Counted from the first letter of the stretch, positions 21,508-32,848 are shown. The stretch is 64,000 nt of DNA from Lepidodermella squamata (GCA_047495785.1 JBLDXI010000011.1:992001-1056000), one strand, 5' to 3'. The notes: generated from the sequence alone by a model not told the origin. Numbers and translations are program-made.

Positions 21508-22288
21508 ATGAACGCGTTTAAACCACTGTGTTTAATTGTTTTATTCTTCGGCGCCGTCTCGGCGGCCGTGTTTTGTATTGATAAAACAGGTTATTTCATT
21601 CCGTTACTTCTCCACAAATGTTAATCTATATCGGTTTTTAGAGGAGAACCTGGCCGCCTGTGCTGTGGGCGAGGGCCCTTGTGGGCCTTGGTGCCTAACT
21701 GCTTCTGCAACCACTTCACCTAGTGCAACTACTGCTGCAACCACTGTACGTAGTGAAACTACTTCTGCAACGCATTAATTCACGGGATTCGCCGGATTCA
21801 GTATGTTTACTTTCTTAACGGTCGAATTCGAATTTATTTGGAATGTATCAATTATAGAGATCCGACATGATTTGGTCGATTTGCTCGAGCTCCTCCTGAC
21901 CGCCGTCTCCCTGTTAATTTTTGGATTCGCAATTGTCATCGGCGCCATCACCGGCGTAAAAGCCTGGTGGGACGGGCGGCGAGCGGCGGGCCAGCTCGTT
22001 GCCGCCGCAACTTCGGGAGCACTGCAGGCAGTCGAAGCGGTGCAACCACTCATCGACCGAATCTCTATTCCTGTCGAGGCGATCGCTGCCATGCAGCCCC
22101 AGCTGGAGCGTGTGCTATCTACGCAGCCGAAGTTGAACAAAGAGCTCTCCAATCTCCTGCTAAGCCAAGTCAACCACGGCGGCAGTACGCCCCACCTCCG
22201 TGGGCGAACGGAAGTCGTATCAGTCCCGCTACTTGGCCAATCCCGCTCTTCTAGAAGCGGCTGGAAAATAGTAAGCTTTATTGCCTAG
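21508..22288 (+). CDS. predicted single-pass membrane protein, three exons
   Basis: My exon model is 21508-21589, 21642-21749 and 21858-22288. Both introns are GT-AG (52 and 108 bp) and the phases agree. Exon 1 is a clean signal peptide (MNAFKPLCLIVLFFGAVSAA). Exon 2 adds a short Cys-containing segment (AACAVGEGPCGPWC) and a Thr/Ser/Ala-rich stretch likely to be O-glycosylated. Exon 3 has one membrane segment (LLIFGFAIVIGAITGV) and a cytoplasmic tail of about 120 residues. If the second intron is not spliced, the frame instead stops at about 21777 and gives a small secreted protein. I do not recognise the family. A sequence close to the exon 3 start recurs at about 22855-22895. Confidence 0.5.
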
Positions 22289-23292
22289 TTTTTATCGCAT
22301 GTTTGCATGTGCATGTCATTTTCAAGTCGAACACTTCGCAAACTGTTCGCTGAAGAAATACGAAAATTGAAAATACGAATTACGAAGATGAGAGATCCAA
22401 AGATGAGAGTGAAAGATCCAAAGAAGATTGATTCGATTGATCCAAAGACGTTTGATTCGAAGAAGATTGATTTGAAGAATGAAAGATTTTCAAGACGATG
22501 AAATGATGCACCAAACTAATGCTGTTTTCTCTTTATAGGTTTCTTGACTACTTATTCTGAAAGTAAGTATTTGAAATTTAATTGATGCAGCCAGGCATGG
22601 TTGAAGCTTTGTCGATGCAGCCAGGGAAGTTTTTAACATCAGCGCTTGTGTACTAATGCTGGGTTTTTTTAATTTTAATCACGTGCAGTTGTAGAAATTA
22701 ATTGTCGTTTTAGATGATATTATTTTACTTATTTTTTCTATAACGCTGAGGCGAATAATCTGGATTTACTCATCGGATTCGGCGCATTGATTGCGGTTGC
22801 TTTGTGTTGCTTGAAGGGTGTAAATTTCTGGATCAGGCTGATAAATTAGTATTCGGATTTATTTGGAGTGTATCAATTATATACATCCGAAACGAGCCCC
22901 AATATCGGTGCAACACAGTGGTTCGTTGTCTATTAATCTGATAGCGAGGCGATGTAACGTATTGCCGTTTTTTAGAAACAAATTTCTGATTGTCTTGCAC
23001 GAGAGCCAGTGGTACCCGCGAGAAAGGGCGATGAAACGCGCTGCTCAACCGATCTAGTATGCCGGGGTTCACTCCGGATTTCACTGTTTCAACTGATCTC
23101 ATTCATGGTAATCTGCCGTGATTACAATTTTCTGATTACAATTGTAACATTTTTTGTTCGCCTAGATCATCAAAGCCACGTTGGGCAACTGCTTGGTTAC
23201 GGGACAACTGGAATTTTATGACCTATCGTACTTCTTCTCATTGATTTTAAGCTGTTATTTACAATGAAAACAACGGAAGTGATCAAATAAAG
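22289..23292 (+). other. mostly non-coding; possible orphan membrane-segment exon
   Basis: 22753-22855 reads LDLLIGFGALIAVALCC followed by a stop and could be a terminal exon with one membrane span. Just after it, 22855-22895 repeats the sequence around 21826-21870 (TTTATTTGGA/GTGTATCAATTATA). This suggests a partial duplication of the neighbouring gene. 22390-22495 has a short internal repeat of GATCCAAAG. No complete gene can be assembled. Confidence 0.35.
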
Positions 23293-24848
23293 TTAATTTA
23301 TTGATTCAAATTCGTCCTTATCTTCGTCGCTTGAATCATCGTCGCTTAAATCATTCACAATATCAAAAATGACAGCTCGTTCGTCAAATCTATTGAGATC
23401 ATTTCCAAGCACATCACGCCGAATCGGGTTTACAAAGCGACAAAATTGTAGAGGGTGACCAAGTTGTTGAAACAATGTAAATTTGTCAACAGCTTCAGTT
23501 TTGACAAAACACTTGAGATTTTCGAGAGATATTTGAGCATTCAGGCGGCCGCGTTCATGGTACTCATCACTAGTCATCACTTGCCCGCATCCTGAATGAA
23601 AACTGCTGAAACAAGCTGGGTCTGATATTACAAATTGAGCTTTCGAAGGATTCGAGTTGGCATTTTCAACCCGAGAATTTTCTTTTATTGCATGCTTTCG
23701 AACAGGCACGCTCATCGTAGCATATTTTCTAACGGAATAAATAATTTTCAGTAGCAAGTTGTTAGCCACATCCAGAACAAGTAGAGAGATTGCTCCAAGT
23801 AACTTCACTACGTACTTGAAAAGAAAGCTCAAAATCAACAGCAGGAATAGTAAAGCTGTAAGGTACAAACTTTTGTGGCCACCGCTGGTGTATACGATAA
23901 GAAATCCGGCAATGCGCAAATATACACCCATCAAGCATGAAAATCTAGTGTTTTCAATCGGCTTCGAAAGATAGAATAATGTAAAACCCACGAATGCCGA
24001 TAAGATCAGTGAAATGAACACAAAATTGACACAAATTTGTCGAATGTAAGCAGCTAATCGGTGCAAAGCTAGAGTTGAGCTTAAAATAGTTGCTATGAAC
24101 GCTGATGGCTTATTGTTTCTGTAGCTCGAAGAAAAAAATCTAACAGAGCAAAAAACGAAAGCGATTATCGACGCTAGTACGGCCAAGATGGAACCAGTTG
24201 AATAAAAAAAGAAGGGCCTCTCCGCCAGGTAAGGTGAGAAAAATACTAGTGCTGAACCGATCAAAATGAAAGCTATAAAAGAGCGAGAGAAGGGCATGAA
24301 TGTGTAGGAGATTTTGTATTTCGAATCAAAGAAGCAGACGGCAAATTGAACTCGGCGGTATGGGTCAACAGCAAACTTCGAGTTTCCCAACAAACGGTCG
24401 AACATTATTGATTTCGAATAGTCCAGGACTGTATCCATAACGTTCGAAATTGAGCGCGTGGCATTTAAACAACTGACAGTAATAAATTCGTCAGTATCTT
24501 CTGCCACCGAGATCACGACTGGTTGGGGAGATGCATGCGAAGAATCTAGGCGAATAAACTGAACCTAAATGAGGAAGTTATTTCAAATTTAGACTCGAAT
24601 TAAATCTTCAATAGATAACTAACTTGACCATGCTGCCCGAAATCCAACAGTTCGTCCTGTTTGACAGGATTGAAAACGAAAACGTCAATGCTGTTAATCC
24701 CTGGCTCGATGACGGCTGACAACGAATCGGAAGAGCCAATTTCATAGCGATTGATTGAAACAAGCCCTAGAACTGGTTCGCCAAGGCACGAGAGAAACAA
24801 CAACAGCGACATGACTAGGAGCTGAGAACTGTGACTATAGGCTGACAT
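23293..24848 (-). CDS. NEMP: NEMP/TMEM194 nuclear-envelope integral membrane protein
   Basis: Two exons on the minus strand: 24624-24848 and 23293-24564. They are joined in phase 0 across a 59-bp GT-AG intron (donor GTTAGT), giving about 498 residues. The N-terminus is a signal peptide (MSAYSHSSQLLVMSLLLFLS). A lumenal domain is followed by about five membrane spans, including the family-typical FFSPYLAERPFFFYSTGSIL. A nucleoplasmic C-terminal domain follows (MTSDEYHERGRLNAQISLEN, HPLQFCRFVNP) with an acidic tail (DDDSSDEDKDEFE). In other animals NEMP proteins sit in the inner nuclear membrane, bind Ran or LEM-domain proteins and support nuclear stiffness and fertility. Length and domain order agree with the family. 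The start is the ATG that overlaps the small ORF upstream. Confidence 0.85.
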
Positions 24849-25134
24849 CCAGGGTCTCCAAATTGCGTACGGGTCGATAAATCGAATAAAAATTGCGTAA
24901 ATTCGAGCGAATTCGTATTGCTTTCGATCGATAGAAGGCGCAAATGAACGACGCCAAAACTATCACTCCGATAGCCAGTAGAATTGACACAACGACCCAG
25001 TAGTTGGGAGTTGGGAGTGATAACGGTAGTGACGAGTCAGATTTGACCGATGAAGTAGGGTGGATTTGCGCCTTTGGATTGCCCTTGTTGAACAGAAACC
25101 AGTTTTCAAACGAAAAATCCGGGGATGAATTCAT
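24835..25134 (-). CDS. 99-residue single-span membrane ORF overlapping the NEMP start
   Basis: An ATG-started ORF with a polar N-terminus (MNSSPDFSFENWFLF), a Ser-rich stretch, one membrane segment (WVVVSILLAIGVIVLASFI) and a basic juxtamembrane tail (FYRSKAIRIRSNLRNF). Its stop at 24835 lies 14 bp beyond the NEMP ATG (24848), in another frame, and no intron is needed to join them. It could be the first cistron of a dicistronic message, a long upstream ORF controlling NEMP, or a separate gene with an unseen splice. Not recognised as a known family. Confidence 0.5.
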   Translation of the reverse strand: MNSSPDFSFENWFLFNKGNPKAQIHPTSSVKSDSSLPLSLPTPNYWVVVSILLAIGVIVLASFICAFYRSKAIRIRSNLRNFYSIYRPVRNLETLDVSL

Positions 25135-25485
25135 TTGAAGCGATAAAATTAATTAAAAAGCCATGGTAATGCATTCAAATCTAGATTCTAGAAAATTGAT
25201 AAAAAATTGAGAAATTAGCCCATTGAAGAGAAATAAATTTAATCAAGTCACACGACAATGACGAATATAATTTTGATAAATAATAAATAATTTTTTTTGA
25301 GGTCTGCAAAACAATAATAAACAAATGGCCACAATAAATTTCTTTGAGCTCTGTCCAAGAATTATAAATTATTATCACTTCCGTTCTGTGAAGCTATCCT
25401 GATATTCGTGGAAAGCTGATTTTTATCGAACAAGCGTCGAAGTTCAGATCAGCGCCATCGGATGCTTTGTGAGAGTTCATCATCA
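25135..25485. other. AT-rich intergenic DNA
   Basis: No gene seen. This contains the likely promoter of the minus-strand NEMP unit (upstream of 25134) and the end of the next minus-strand gene. No clear TATA element was identified. Confidence 0.5.
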
Positions 25486-26266
25486 TCATTCGTCGTCGCC
25501 GAAGTGGTCATCGTCATCGTCATCATCGGCGTCTTCAACATCATTAACATTCGCCCCCAGCATTAGATATTTCTGTCGAACGTCGGCTTTTCTCTTTTCA
25601 ATCTCAGGCTTCTTCATTTTTGAAGGAATCTCGCCAATTTTGTCGAGATAGGGCAAAGGTATAGCACCTACAAATCAAATTTAAATACATTTCGGAGACA
25701 GAAATATAAATGACCAAGCGCTGAATGAAATTCGATGAAAATAGGCAGACTCAGAATTAATTAGCCGAAAGATTTCAATCAAATAACCGATTTCTTGCTG
25801 TTCCAAATTTCGCAAAGTTCGCCTAATACCATGTTCCTATTGCTAGGATTTGTGCTCAAGATCAAATTCGACCTTAACTACTAATTTGGGAGAAATTTCA
25901 ACTCACCTTCTTTCACCCATTTGAACATGTCCTGCATTTTCTTGGAAGTGAGACGGAGTTCACTAGCCACTTTAGGCGGATAGGCCATGGTTTTCTTATA
26001 GGTGAACTTCTTATTGGAATCCGTGGCGTGAAACGCTTCGTAAGGCGTTTTGTAGTCCCAATCTTGCTTACCTTCGAGCAAGTTGTAATTATCGGTATAC
26101 CTATACCAGGAGAAGCGATTAAAAAGTCCACGTTGGCCTTTCGCGACAGGTAGATCGAATCTTTCTGTATAACTGGGCCCGTGTTTCGCGTTATGAAATT
26201 GACCGTGCTTCATTTCGCGAATGATGAAAGGCGGATCGCCGGCAATCGATGCACCCAAAATGGCGT
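25486..26266 (-). CDS. conserved-looking unknown protein with acidic C-terminus (5' exons missing)
   Basis: Two visible minus-strand exons, 25907-26266 and 25486-25667, are joined in phase 1 across a 239-bp GT-AG intron. The upstream exon begins at an acceptor (TTTTTTAG), so at least one 5' exon is unassigned. The protein is rich in aromatic and charged residues (RGLFNRFSWYRYTDNYNLLE, DWDYKTPYEAF, MQDMFKWVKEG). It continues IPLPYLDKIGEIPSKMKKPE and ends in a run of eight Asp followed by HFGDDE. There is no signal peptide or membrane segment in the visible part. The sound splice phase and typical composition argue for a real host gene. I do not recognise the family. Confidence 0.6.
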
Positions 26267-27962
26267 CTAAAAAAATACAATTTGAAAAATAATCGAAAAA
26301 ATCCCGACGAATTTAGCAAACAACTATCTAAAAATTTTCAATGATCACGAATCTGTAAATCAAGGCGAGCGAGCGATCTAAGAACTAAGAGTCGACAATT
26401 CTATTCGATACAACGATGGATTCTACCTCCAGAAAGAATCTTTTTAGTTAAGTGAACACCTGAAGTAATCCGGGACAAATACAAGTAGTTATGCCCGTGA
26501 AGACGAGCAAGAATCAGCGGTGATCTATGTCCAGGCAAGATTGTTGCTAGCTATGGCTGCTGTTCTGTTGGCTACGGCATGATTGATCACCAGGTGAAAG
26601 AGTACGAAGTCCCTGTCGCCGACGACGGCCTGTGCATCCTCGAGTATGAATTGCAGCTGCAGACACGGCGATTACGCCACGGCTGTTATGTACGGACTAG
26701 TCATAACTTCCAGACTCGCCTTTTGGCATGAAGAACAATGAAGCACGGGCAAAGGAACGTGAAAGAAACGAATCAGATTCGCGGCCAAATTGCATTCTCA
26801 GTCGATTCAATCCGTGTTTTAATCGAAATTCTTATCTTTACCATCCTTATCCGGCTTCGATTTAGCCAACGAGGGTAAGAGAGGTAACCATTTCAGAAGA
26901 AGGAAGCGAATAGCCCAGCTGTTAAATTCGCCGGTCTCAACTCGGAAACGTGAAGTCAAAGCAATTTCGCTAAAATATCCCGAAAAATTAAGGCGGATTA
27001 CGTGACAAACGGCCGCAAAAATTCTCGAATATTCGCCGATTTTCGAAAGTTGAATAACTGATCGAATTTCATCGATAATTCCGATTTAAATTCCGAGTGC
27101 AGTTTTCCGATTTCCGAAAAGACGCTTTCATCAGATTAGAACAAGTTCAACATTTCAGACCGGAAATTAGAATGAACAATCGGTTCGGTTTCTGCCAAAC
27201 GGTAGTCAGTGAAACGCATTCTTCTGTTTATTGCGAGGAAGTTGAGCAGGGGGTTCGGCGGCAGGGTTAATTTGCAAGCGACGCGCCTCCGGTGTTAATT
27301 AAGATCATGATAACAGCCTGGATAAACCTTTTACGCCCTAGGTCATCAGGTTCGAACAACTCACTCGGCGTCAGGAATGAATTGAGTTAAGGATTAATTC
27401 CGCTGTCAAGCTACTATTCAAGCTACTATGAACTTCTATGATCAACGATTCAATTTCGAATAATTTCGATAATCCTTAATTATTGGCTTGAATTCAACAA
27501 TAACTTCAAGTTCAGAATTACTTCTCCAGTCGGTTGGGAATGCCAAGGTGCGAATTCGTCGCGCATTCCGTTCAACGGCGCTATGAATTGTGTCGCAGGG
27601 TTGCTGAGAATGTCCGACCTAAAGGCAGGTACAATAAAAGCATGTTTTAATAGAATAAGCACGATTCACTCATCTCTCCCGCACTTGAAATAGCCAGGTG
27701 CCACGTACAGGTGCTAACTATGTACTAATATTGGTGGCAAGTTGCGGATCATTTCCGGATCAGAACTCGGTTAATTTCCCAGCAAAAATATTGAATTAAT
27801 CATCGGCCTCCTTTTTAAAGCAGGTCCAAACTTAAAAGTTCCCACAGAAAGCCTAGGACAACCTACCTAAATAAGTCAAAACCAAGTTGCACTATAATTG
27901 AAGGGGACCTTGATATTTTCTACTAAACATAACGTCACAAGAAAGTGCTTGCTTGCTTACCA
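26267..27962. other. intergenic; no gene recognised
   Basis: About 1.7 kb with only short ORFs. 26540-26700 contains two frames with hydrophobic or protein-like stretches, but they are broken and lack splice support. The missing 5' exon of the gene at 25486-26266 should lie here. The right edge contains the broken 3' end of the transposon-derived gene. Confidence 0.4.
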
Positions 27963-29504
27963 CAAAAAAGCGATGTTCAACTGTTCGCAAGGCTCTTCCA
28001 GATGCTTTGGCCTCTTGAATGGCCAAATACAGAAAATTCGGAAAATAAGAGTTCTTGTTTTGACCTAAAAAAATTCAGAAAGTGCAAAATCTCAACGAAA
28101 AATTGAGCTAGCTCCAACCTCCAGCGCTATCTGACCACAAGTAGACATGTTCGACATCAGGACTCAAGGTCTCCGTTAAATACCTAAAAGGAAAGCAGAA
28201 TAATTTTGCGCTCAAGCCATTAACACCTACTTTAGAATGCAAGTTCCAACTTCAGATACGCCTTTTTTCCTAGAAAAATATAAGCGCTTGATGAAATCTC
28301 GCTTAATTGTAATTCCAATTACCCTTCATACTCCTCGAATAAATAGTGAACGGCTTCGCGGGTTACCACATTTAAAACGGTAATATCCCGAGTCTGGAGC
28401 TTCGAGTGATACCTAAAAAACATAATGATTCAAGCATTTTGAGAATCGAACTATTGAAACTTGCTTAAATTGACAGCAGGGAGTTTCGAGATTTTTCATG
28501 AAATCAAAATTGATGACAGCTATTTTGCCGCCACTATTCTTCGCTCTTTCCACATCCTGAGCTAAAATCCTCCTAGCGCGATGCTTTCGCTTCATGTGCT
28601 TCTCCAGCAGCTTTTTCAGCCGTTCCTGGTTCGGCTTCGAGTCTGTTTTCGATAGGGATTCAAGGCGCGCGCAAAATTTGCATTTATCAACCTGTGCCAA
28701 CAGAATGAGTTAAATAATTTACCCCATTTATAAATAATCAATTAAAGAAACCTTTGGTCTTTGGAAAGCGAGTTTCGGAAAACATCGTTTGAAGATCTGT
28801 TTGAAGGTCGTAAGTGAAACGGGCTGATGCACATGCGACTTGCTAGATGTCGGCGCAGTGCTAGCGAACTCTCTTTGCAGCTTTTCTTCCTGCTCAACGT
28901 ATTCGCGATGAAGAGAAGCTAAAGAATGAAAGGAATCGATGTAGTCCTTGTCCGAAGAAGCTCTTTTGTAGTGCGATGGAAGCTTCTCAATGCTCATAAT
29001 GAATGAAGTAGCGGAATCAAGACGTTCTTTAGAGATCTTCCCAACGCCTTTTTTCTTCCCGCGGCCATCCGGAGCAATAACAGCTCGAAACTTTGTTTGC
29101 TTATTCATCAAGGTGTAATTAATGACATCGAAGGAGATTTGCAGCGCATTTGTAAAAAAGTAACGGCAAACCTATAACCGAAAGCTTTAAATATAAAATG
29201 TAGGAATGATCACTATACCGACCGGCTCGTCATAGGGCCTGTTATGCATTGTCTTGTCCAAGGCAGCTTCTGATGGCAGTCGGTACCGGTAATAGCAACG
29301 CTGTTTACCGTTCTTCACTGTCATTTGCGAAGGAATTGACACAAAGCGAGCGATGAATTGCCTGCGATCTTTGATGTCACCTGAACGCCAGAATTCCTTG
29401 CACAGCTTTTTGATTGCTTCGTCTGTGAACTTGGTGTAGCATTTTTCCGGACACTTGCAAACATTGTAGTCCGGCTTTGCAGGGTCAAAGTCCATTTTAT
29501 TCAT
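27963..29504 (-). pseudogene. multi-exon transposon-derived gene, 3' truncated
   Basis: Read on the minus strand with short introns. It begins with a Cys motif near 29460 (CKCPEKCYTKF) and passes CRYFFTNALQIS, a HY-containing stretch (LPSHYKRASSDKDY) and a zinc-like CKFCARLESL. Then comes HYLFEEYEG, and finally YLWSDSAGGQNKNSYFPNFL just before 27963. This order (CxCxxxC, FF-TL-IS, SHY-R, CxxCxxL, W/L-SD-x-x-xGQNKN) matches a very common but poorly named class of invertebrate transposon proteins. In that class the SD...GQN block is probably part of a DDE-type core. The expected following 'GH-x-x-x-x-D' block is absent, so the gene is cut. Exon borders are approximate. Its 5' end lies only 32 bp from the CACTGG end of the next transposon. 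Confidence 0.65.
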
Positions 29505-29838
29505 CACGTGTGTTTTTATCGTTTATATAATGTGCCACTGGTGGTGCGGTCGTGAGGTGGCGAGGTGGTATTTTTTTGTACTCTTGCCTCACTGTTGTCA
29601 AATGATTTGCCCCATTTATGCACAATAATAATCGCGCCTTGCCGTATGTGTACCATAAAAGTCCGCCCCACATTCATACTGACCTGAGCTATCGCAAATG
29701 ATAATGGGCTTTTATAATCAAAACAACGCAAGTCGCGTCTTCTAATTACCCCTGATGTGACACAAAAAGCAGTTGCGACGACAGGAATACGATATATATG
29801 ATATAAAATGGGTAAACTGTGTGTTTTCGTTTTGTAAA

Positions 29839-31809
29839 ATGCCCGCTGCTTACAGTTTTGAGGTGAGCGTTGACTTGGACTCGATAAAGCACCGTTTGGA
29901 GCGGATGCCAGCTTCGATTACTGATGTGCAGATTCGAACTCGTAGAGCGCGAGCTGAATTGGCGCAGACTCTTGCTTTGAAGACGCTACCTTCTACATGG
30001 CCATTTTCGCAGATAATGAATGGGGCCATTATGAAATCGGCCAAATTAACCATCGAGTATGATGACATTGGGGTTGTGGAAATCGAAGTACCCAGCGAAA
30101 AGCCAGCTAAATCTAGGGAAAGCGCAAACAATCGTGCTAAAAGGTTATAGAAATTGTCAAGTTATCGCATTTTATTAAATATTTTTTACTCTAGTCTCGT
30201 GATTCTGGGATTGCGTTACGGAATTAACGCCAGCAAGTTGCTAGCAATGCGTCGTTCCATTGGTTTCGAGTCAGTGTCAAAAGATTTATTCTATAAAGTT
30301 AGGAACGAGCTGGCTGTTTTGCACCCTATAAGCACGATAAGCGACGGAAAGGCGGCTTTCCGATCGGTATTTTCGCTTGCCAGTACTTGGGCCCGTAAAG
30401 GTGAGTTGAAACCGTCGGTCACTAACGACATTCGACTCCAGGTATAAATAAATTAAAATTCGAGGTAGAATTGAAACTTTATAAGTAACTGTTTAAGGTG
30501 GATGGGATGGCGAGCCGGACGAATTACGCTGACCCCCTTGTCACCGCCTATGTCTGTGTGGCGAGCAGGAAAAGGAAAGCCGGGATCGATAATGAAGACC
30601 AATTGGCTGTCTATAATGATAACGAGTCAGCGAGTAATTTTCGAGAATATTTACAACCCCCTGTCGACGAGCTTGTAAAACTGGTCGAGCAAGGCATAAC
30701 AGTCGACGGAAAAAGCTACAGTTTCAGACTGCTGACCTGCTGTGATTACCCGGCGCTGGTAAAAATATTTGGCTGTGGTCATCAGTCGAGTGAAAATCGT
30801 TGTGTTATTTGCGAGATGAGCGTCCGAAACCCAACTTTGCCAGCTAAAAGACGCAAGTTCGATGAATATTCGGCCGAAATGGCTGGGAAGCTGGGGTGGT
30901 CGGAAGATTTCGGGCCTATGATTCGGCTAAGCGAGGACAAATTGCTGATAATACCGGACTTCTTCCATCTTCAAGTCAATATTGCGAAACCACTGATTAC
31001 CCAGGTTAGCATAGCAAGCGGAAAACTCTTCGAAAAGACATTTCATCCGAAAAATAACTTTAGGTTCTCGGAAAGTTGAGAGCGTTCAGTCAACGCGAAG
31101 CAATCAAAAAAGTCATCGAATTCTTGAAGATTGGGTCGAAATAAAAATCATCAGCGGCTTCTTCAAGACGGATCAAGCGAACTCCGAAAAACTCGAAGCT
31201 GTCTATTGACGTCCGCCGAACTTTGAAGGGGAAAGTCAAAGTCAGCATTAAAAATTCGAATCACTACGGCGTTGTTCAGGTAGAATTGTGGTAGAGTGAA
31301 AATAAAACTTAATTTTGGATTTAAAATTTCAGGCATTCAAGCGATTTACTGAACATATGAGCCAAAATTCGTTGACTGATGCGTTTTTCTTGCCAAAAAA
31401 TTGGCAGAGAAAGAAAGTTTTCGGAAAAGTGAAGTCATCTGCCCGAATCAAAGAAAACGACTTTCTTACTTCTTTAGCCGGTCTTCGGAAGCTTTGCATC
31501 GCATCATGTGCCGCGTTTGACGATATCAAGGAAAATCGGAAAAAAGGAAAGGGCAAGTTCTTCATGCCGCGTTATGCATCGCTCTGGAAGACGCATGTTG
31601 GTCCTGTCACGTCATACGCACATCTCCATTCGAGCCACACATACGAGCTGTTGAAACGAAATATTAATCTGGCCGCTTTGTCCGCTGAAAGCATCGAACT
31701 ACTCATCAAAGAGCTGCGCGCAACAGTTAGCAGTCAAACTTCTAATTTCTGGCCGTTGTCTTCTCAGCTCATGAGAATTCAGAACATGAAAGACAATCTG
31801 AAAATTTGA
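29839..31809 (+). pseudogene. candidate transposase of the 3.2-kb element
   Basis: Exons 29839-30143, 30195-30441 and 30498-31004 splice cleanly (GT-AG; the phases agree). Two more follow, from 31074 and 31333-31809. Motifs in order: VDGMASRTNYADPLVTAYVC, SFRLLTCCDYPALVKIFG with CGHQSSENRCVICEM, LIIPDFFHLQVNIAKPLI, and a late SYAHLHSSHTYELL. The order DG..., D-x-x-x-L...G...C-x-x-C, then a helical C-terminus is that of large DDE transposases of the CACTA and RAG1/Transib kind; I cannot separate these by eye. The exon from 31074 needs at least one frame change near 31129-31200 to reach 31333-31809, so this copy may be defective. The start ATG gives MPAAYSFEVSVDLD, shared with the ORF at 57437. 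Confidence 0.6.
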
Positions 31810-31943
31810 TACTTCAATTTTGTCAGCTTTACTTCTCATTTCAAGTTTTAATTTTTAAAAGTAAAATTCGAAAATGTAGAAAGAATGTTTTTTATTCAGC
31901 CTCTACTCTTGAACTCATCATCATCAGATAACACGGTAAAATA

Positions 31944-32674
31944 TCATCTTTTCGTGTACACATACTCATCTCGAGCTCGATCGAAATGCAATTCATATTT
32001 ATCTTGTGCGGACCAGACGAAAGAAAAAAGCCCGGCTCGGCAGAGCTCATCGAGTTTCGAAATTTGCCGGCAGATTGCGTTTTGGCTTCTGCCAAGTTCA
32101 GCATCAAGGTTTTTATCGGACAGAGTAATCCGCATCCAGAATTTTAATAAGCTTTTGGGAGCAGTCGCCAATTTACCGCGTTTCGTGTAGAAGGCGAACA
32201 CATGTCGCAATCGATTCCGGTCGCTAAAGGTCCACTCAACGCGTGAATTCGCGGCATGAACTATATAAATTCGGACTATTTAGGACTCTCAGTGTCAAGC
32301 ATTTCCAGATACTAACCTTTGTCAAACCGCTTTGACACCGCCCTGATGTAGTTCCAAGAGCCATAACTTGCCGTAGAAACCGAAGAGTCGAGCGTTGTAT
32401 CGCTGATTTCGATGGGCTCGATTTGCTCGGCTTGATGCGCGCCTGCTTGTTCCTGCTGTCCAAATTCCTCATGAAGAAACGATTCATCGCCTTCATTTTC
32501 CGATAAACCGGTTTCAGACTGCTGATTATTTTTCGATTTGGCGAACATTGATCGAATATCGGCCTGTTTTTCAAAGCGATTGTGCTGTTGTTGCTGATGA
32601 TGAGCAGCTCTGCGCTCACTCCTGCGCTGCCTTTTTCGCCGATTGCGTGATCGCGATTTCGCAGTTTCACTCAT
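31944..32674 (-). CDS. accessory protein of the 3.2-kb element
   Basis: Two exons, 32327-32674 and 31944-32260, join in phase 1 across a 66-bp intron (donor GTTAGT, acceptor TATAG) to give 221 residues. The start MSETAKSRSRNRRKRQRR is very basic. Then come a Gln-rich tract and an acidic segment with a SUMO-interaction-like IEPIEISDTT. The C-terminal domain (VEWTFSDRNRLRHVFAFY, LDAELGRSQNAICRQISKLD) is helical and could be a Myb/SANT-type DNA-binding fold. Many CAC-end transposons pair a transposase with a Myb-like DNA-binding protein, so an end-recognition role is plausible. Opposed to the transposase and separated from it by 134 bp. Confidence 0.6.
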
Positions 32675-32848
32675 TTTATTCAGATGAATTTCGCAAATAG
32701 CTCGAAAAACGAATGGCTTTACGACTGATAAAAATAACAAGTGAACGACTGCACGACCTCACCACCGCACCACCAGCGCGCATAGCTAAACATAAGACTA
32801 CTACACACATGATATATAGCAATAATAATTGCACATGAATCATCTAGG

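Larger units (their letters stand above)
29536..32778. mobile_element. 3.2-kb DNA transposon with CACTGG-type ends and two genes
   Basis: The left end CACTGGTGGTGCGGTCGTGA (29536) recurs in inverted form at 32746-32778, where the reverse complement reads CGCTGGTGGTGCGGTGGTGA. About 24 bases match with three or four mismatches. CAC-starting ends are the hallmark of the CACTA/EnSpm-Mirage-Chapaev and RAG/Transib groups. The flanks TGC and CGC are a near match for a 3-bp target duplication. Inside are two opposed spliced genes: a transposase candidate (29839-31809, plus) and a basic/acidic accessory protein (31944-32674, minus). An ORF homologous to the transposase N-terminus is found again at 57187-57437, which supports mobility. 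Confidence 0.7.

Noticed and set aside
26530-26710. Possible short secreted-protein exon (MAAVLLATA...)
   Set aside because: The hydrophobic start is followed by a stop and the adjacent protein-like frame has no splice link.
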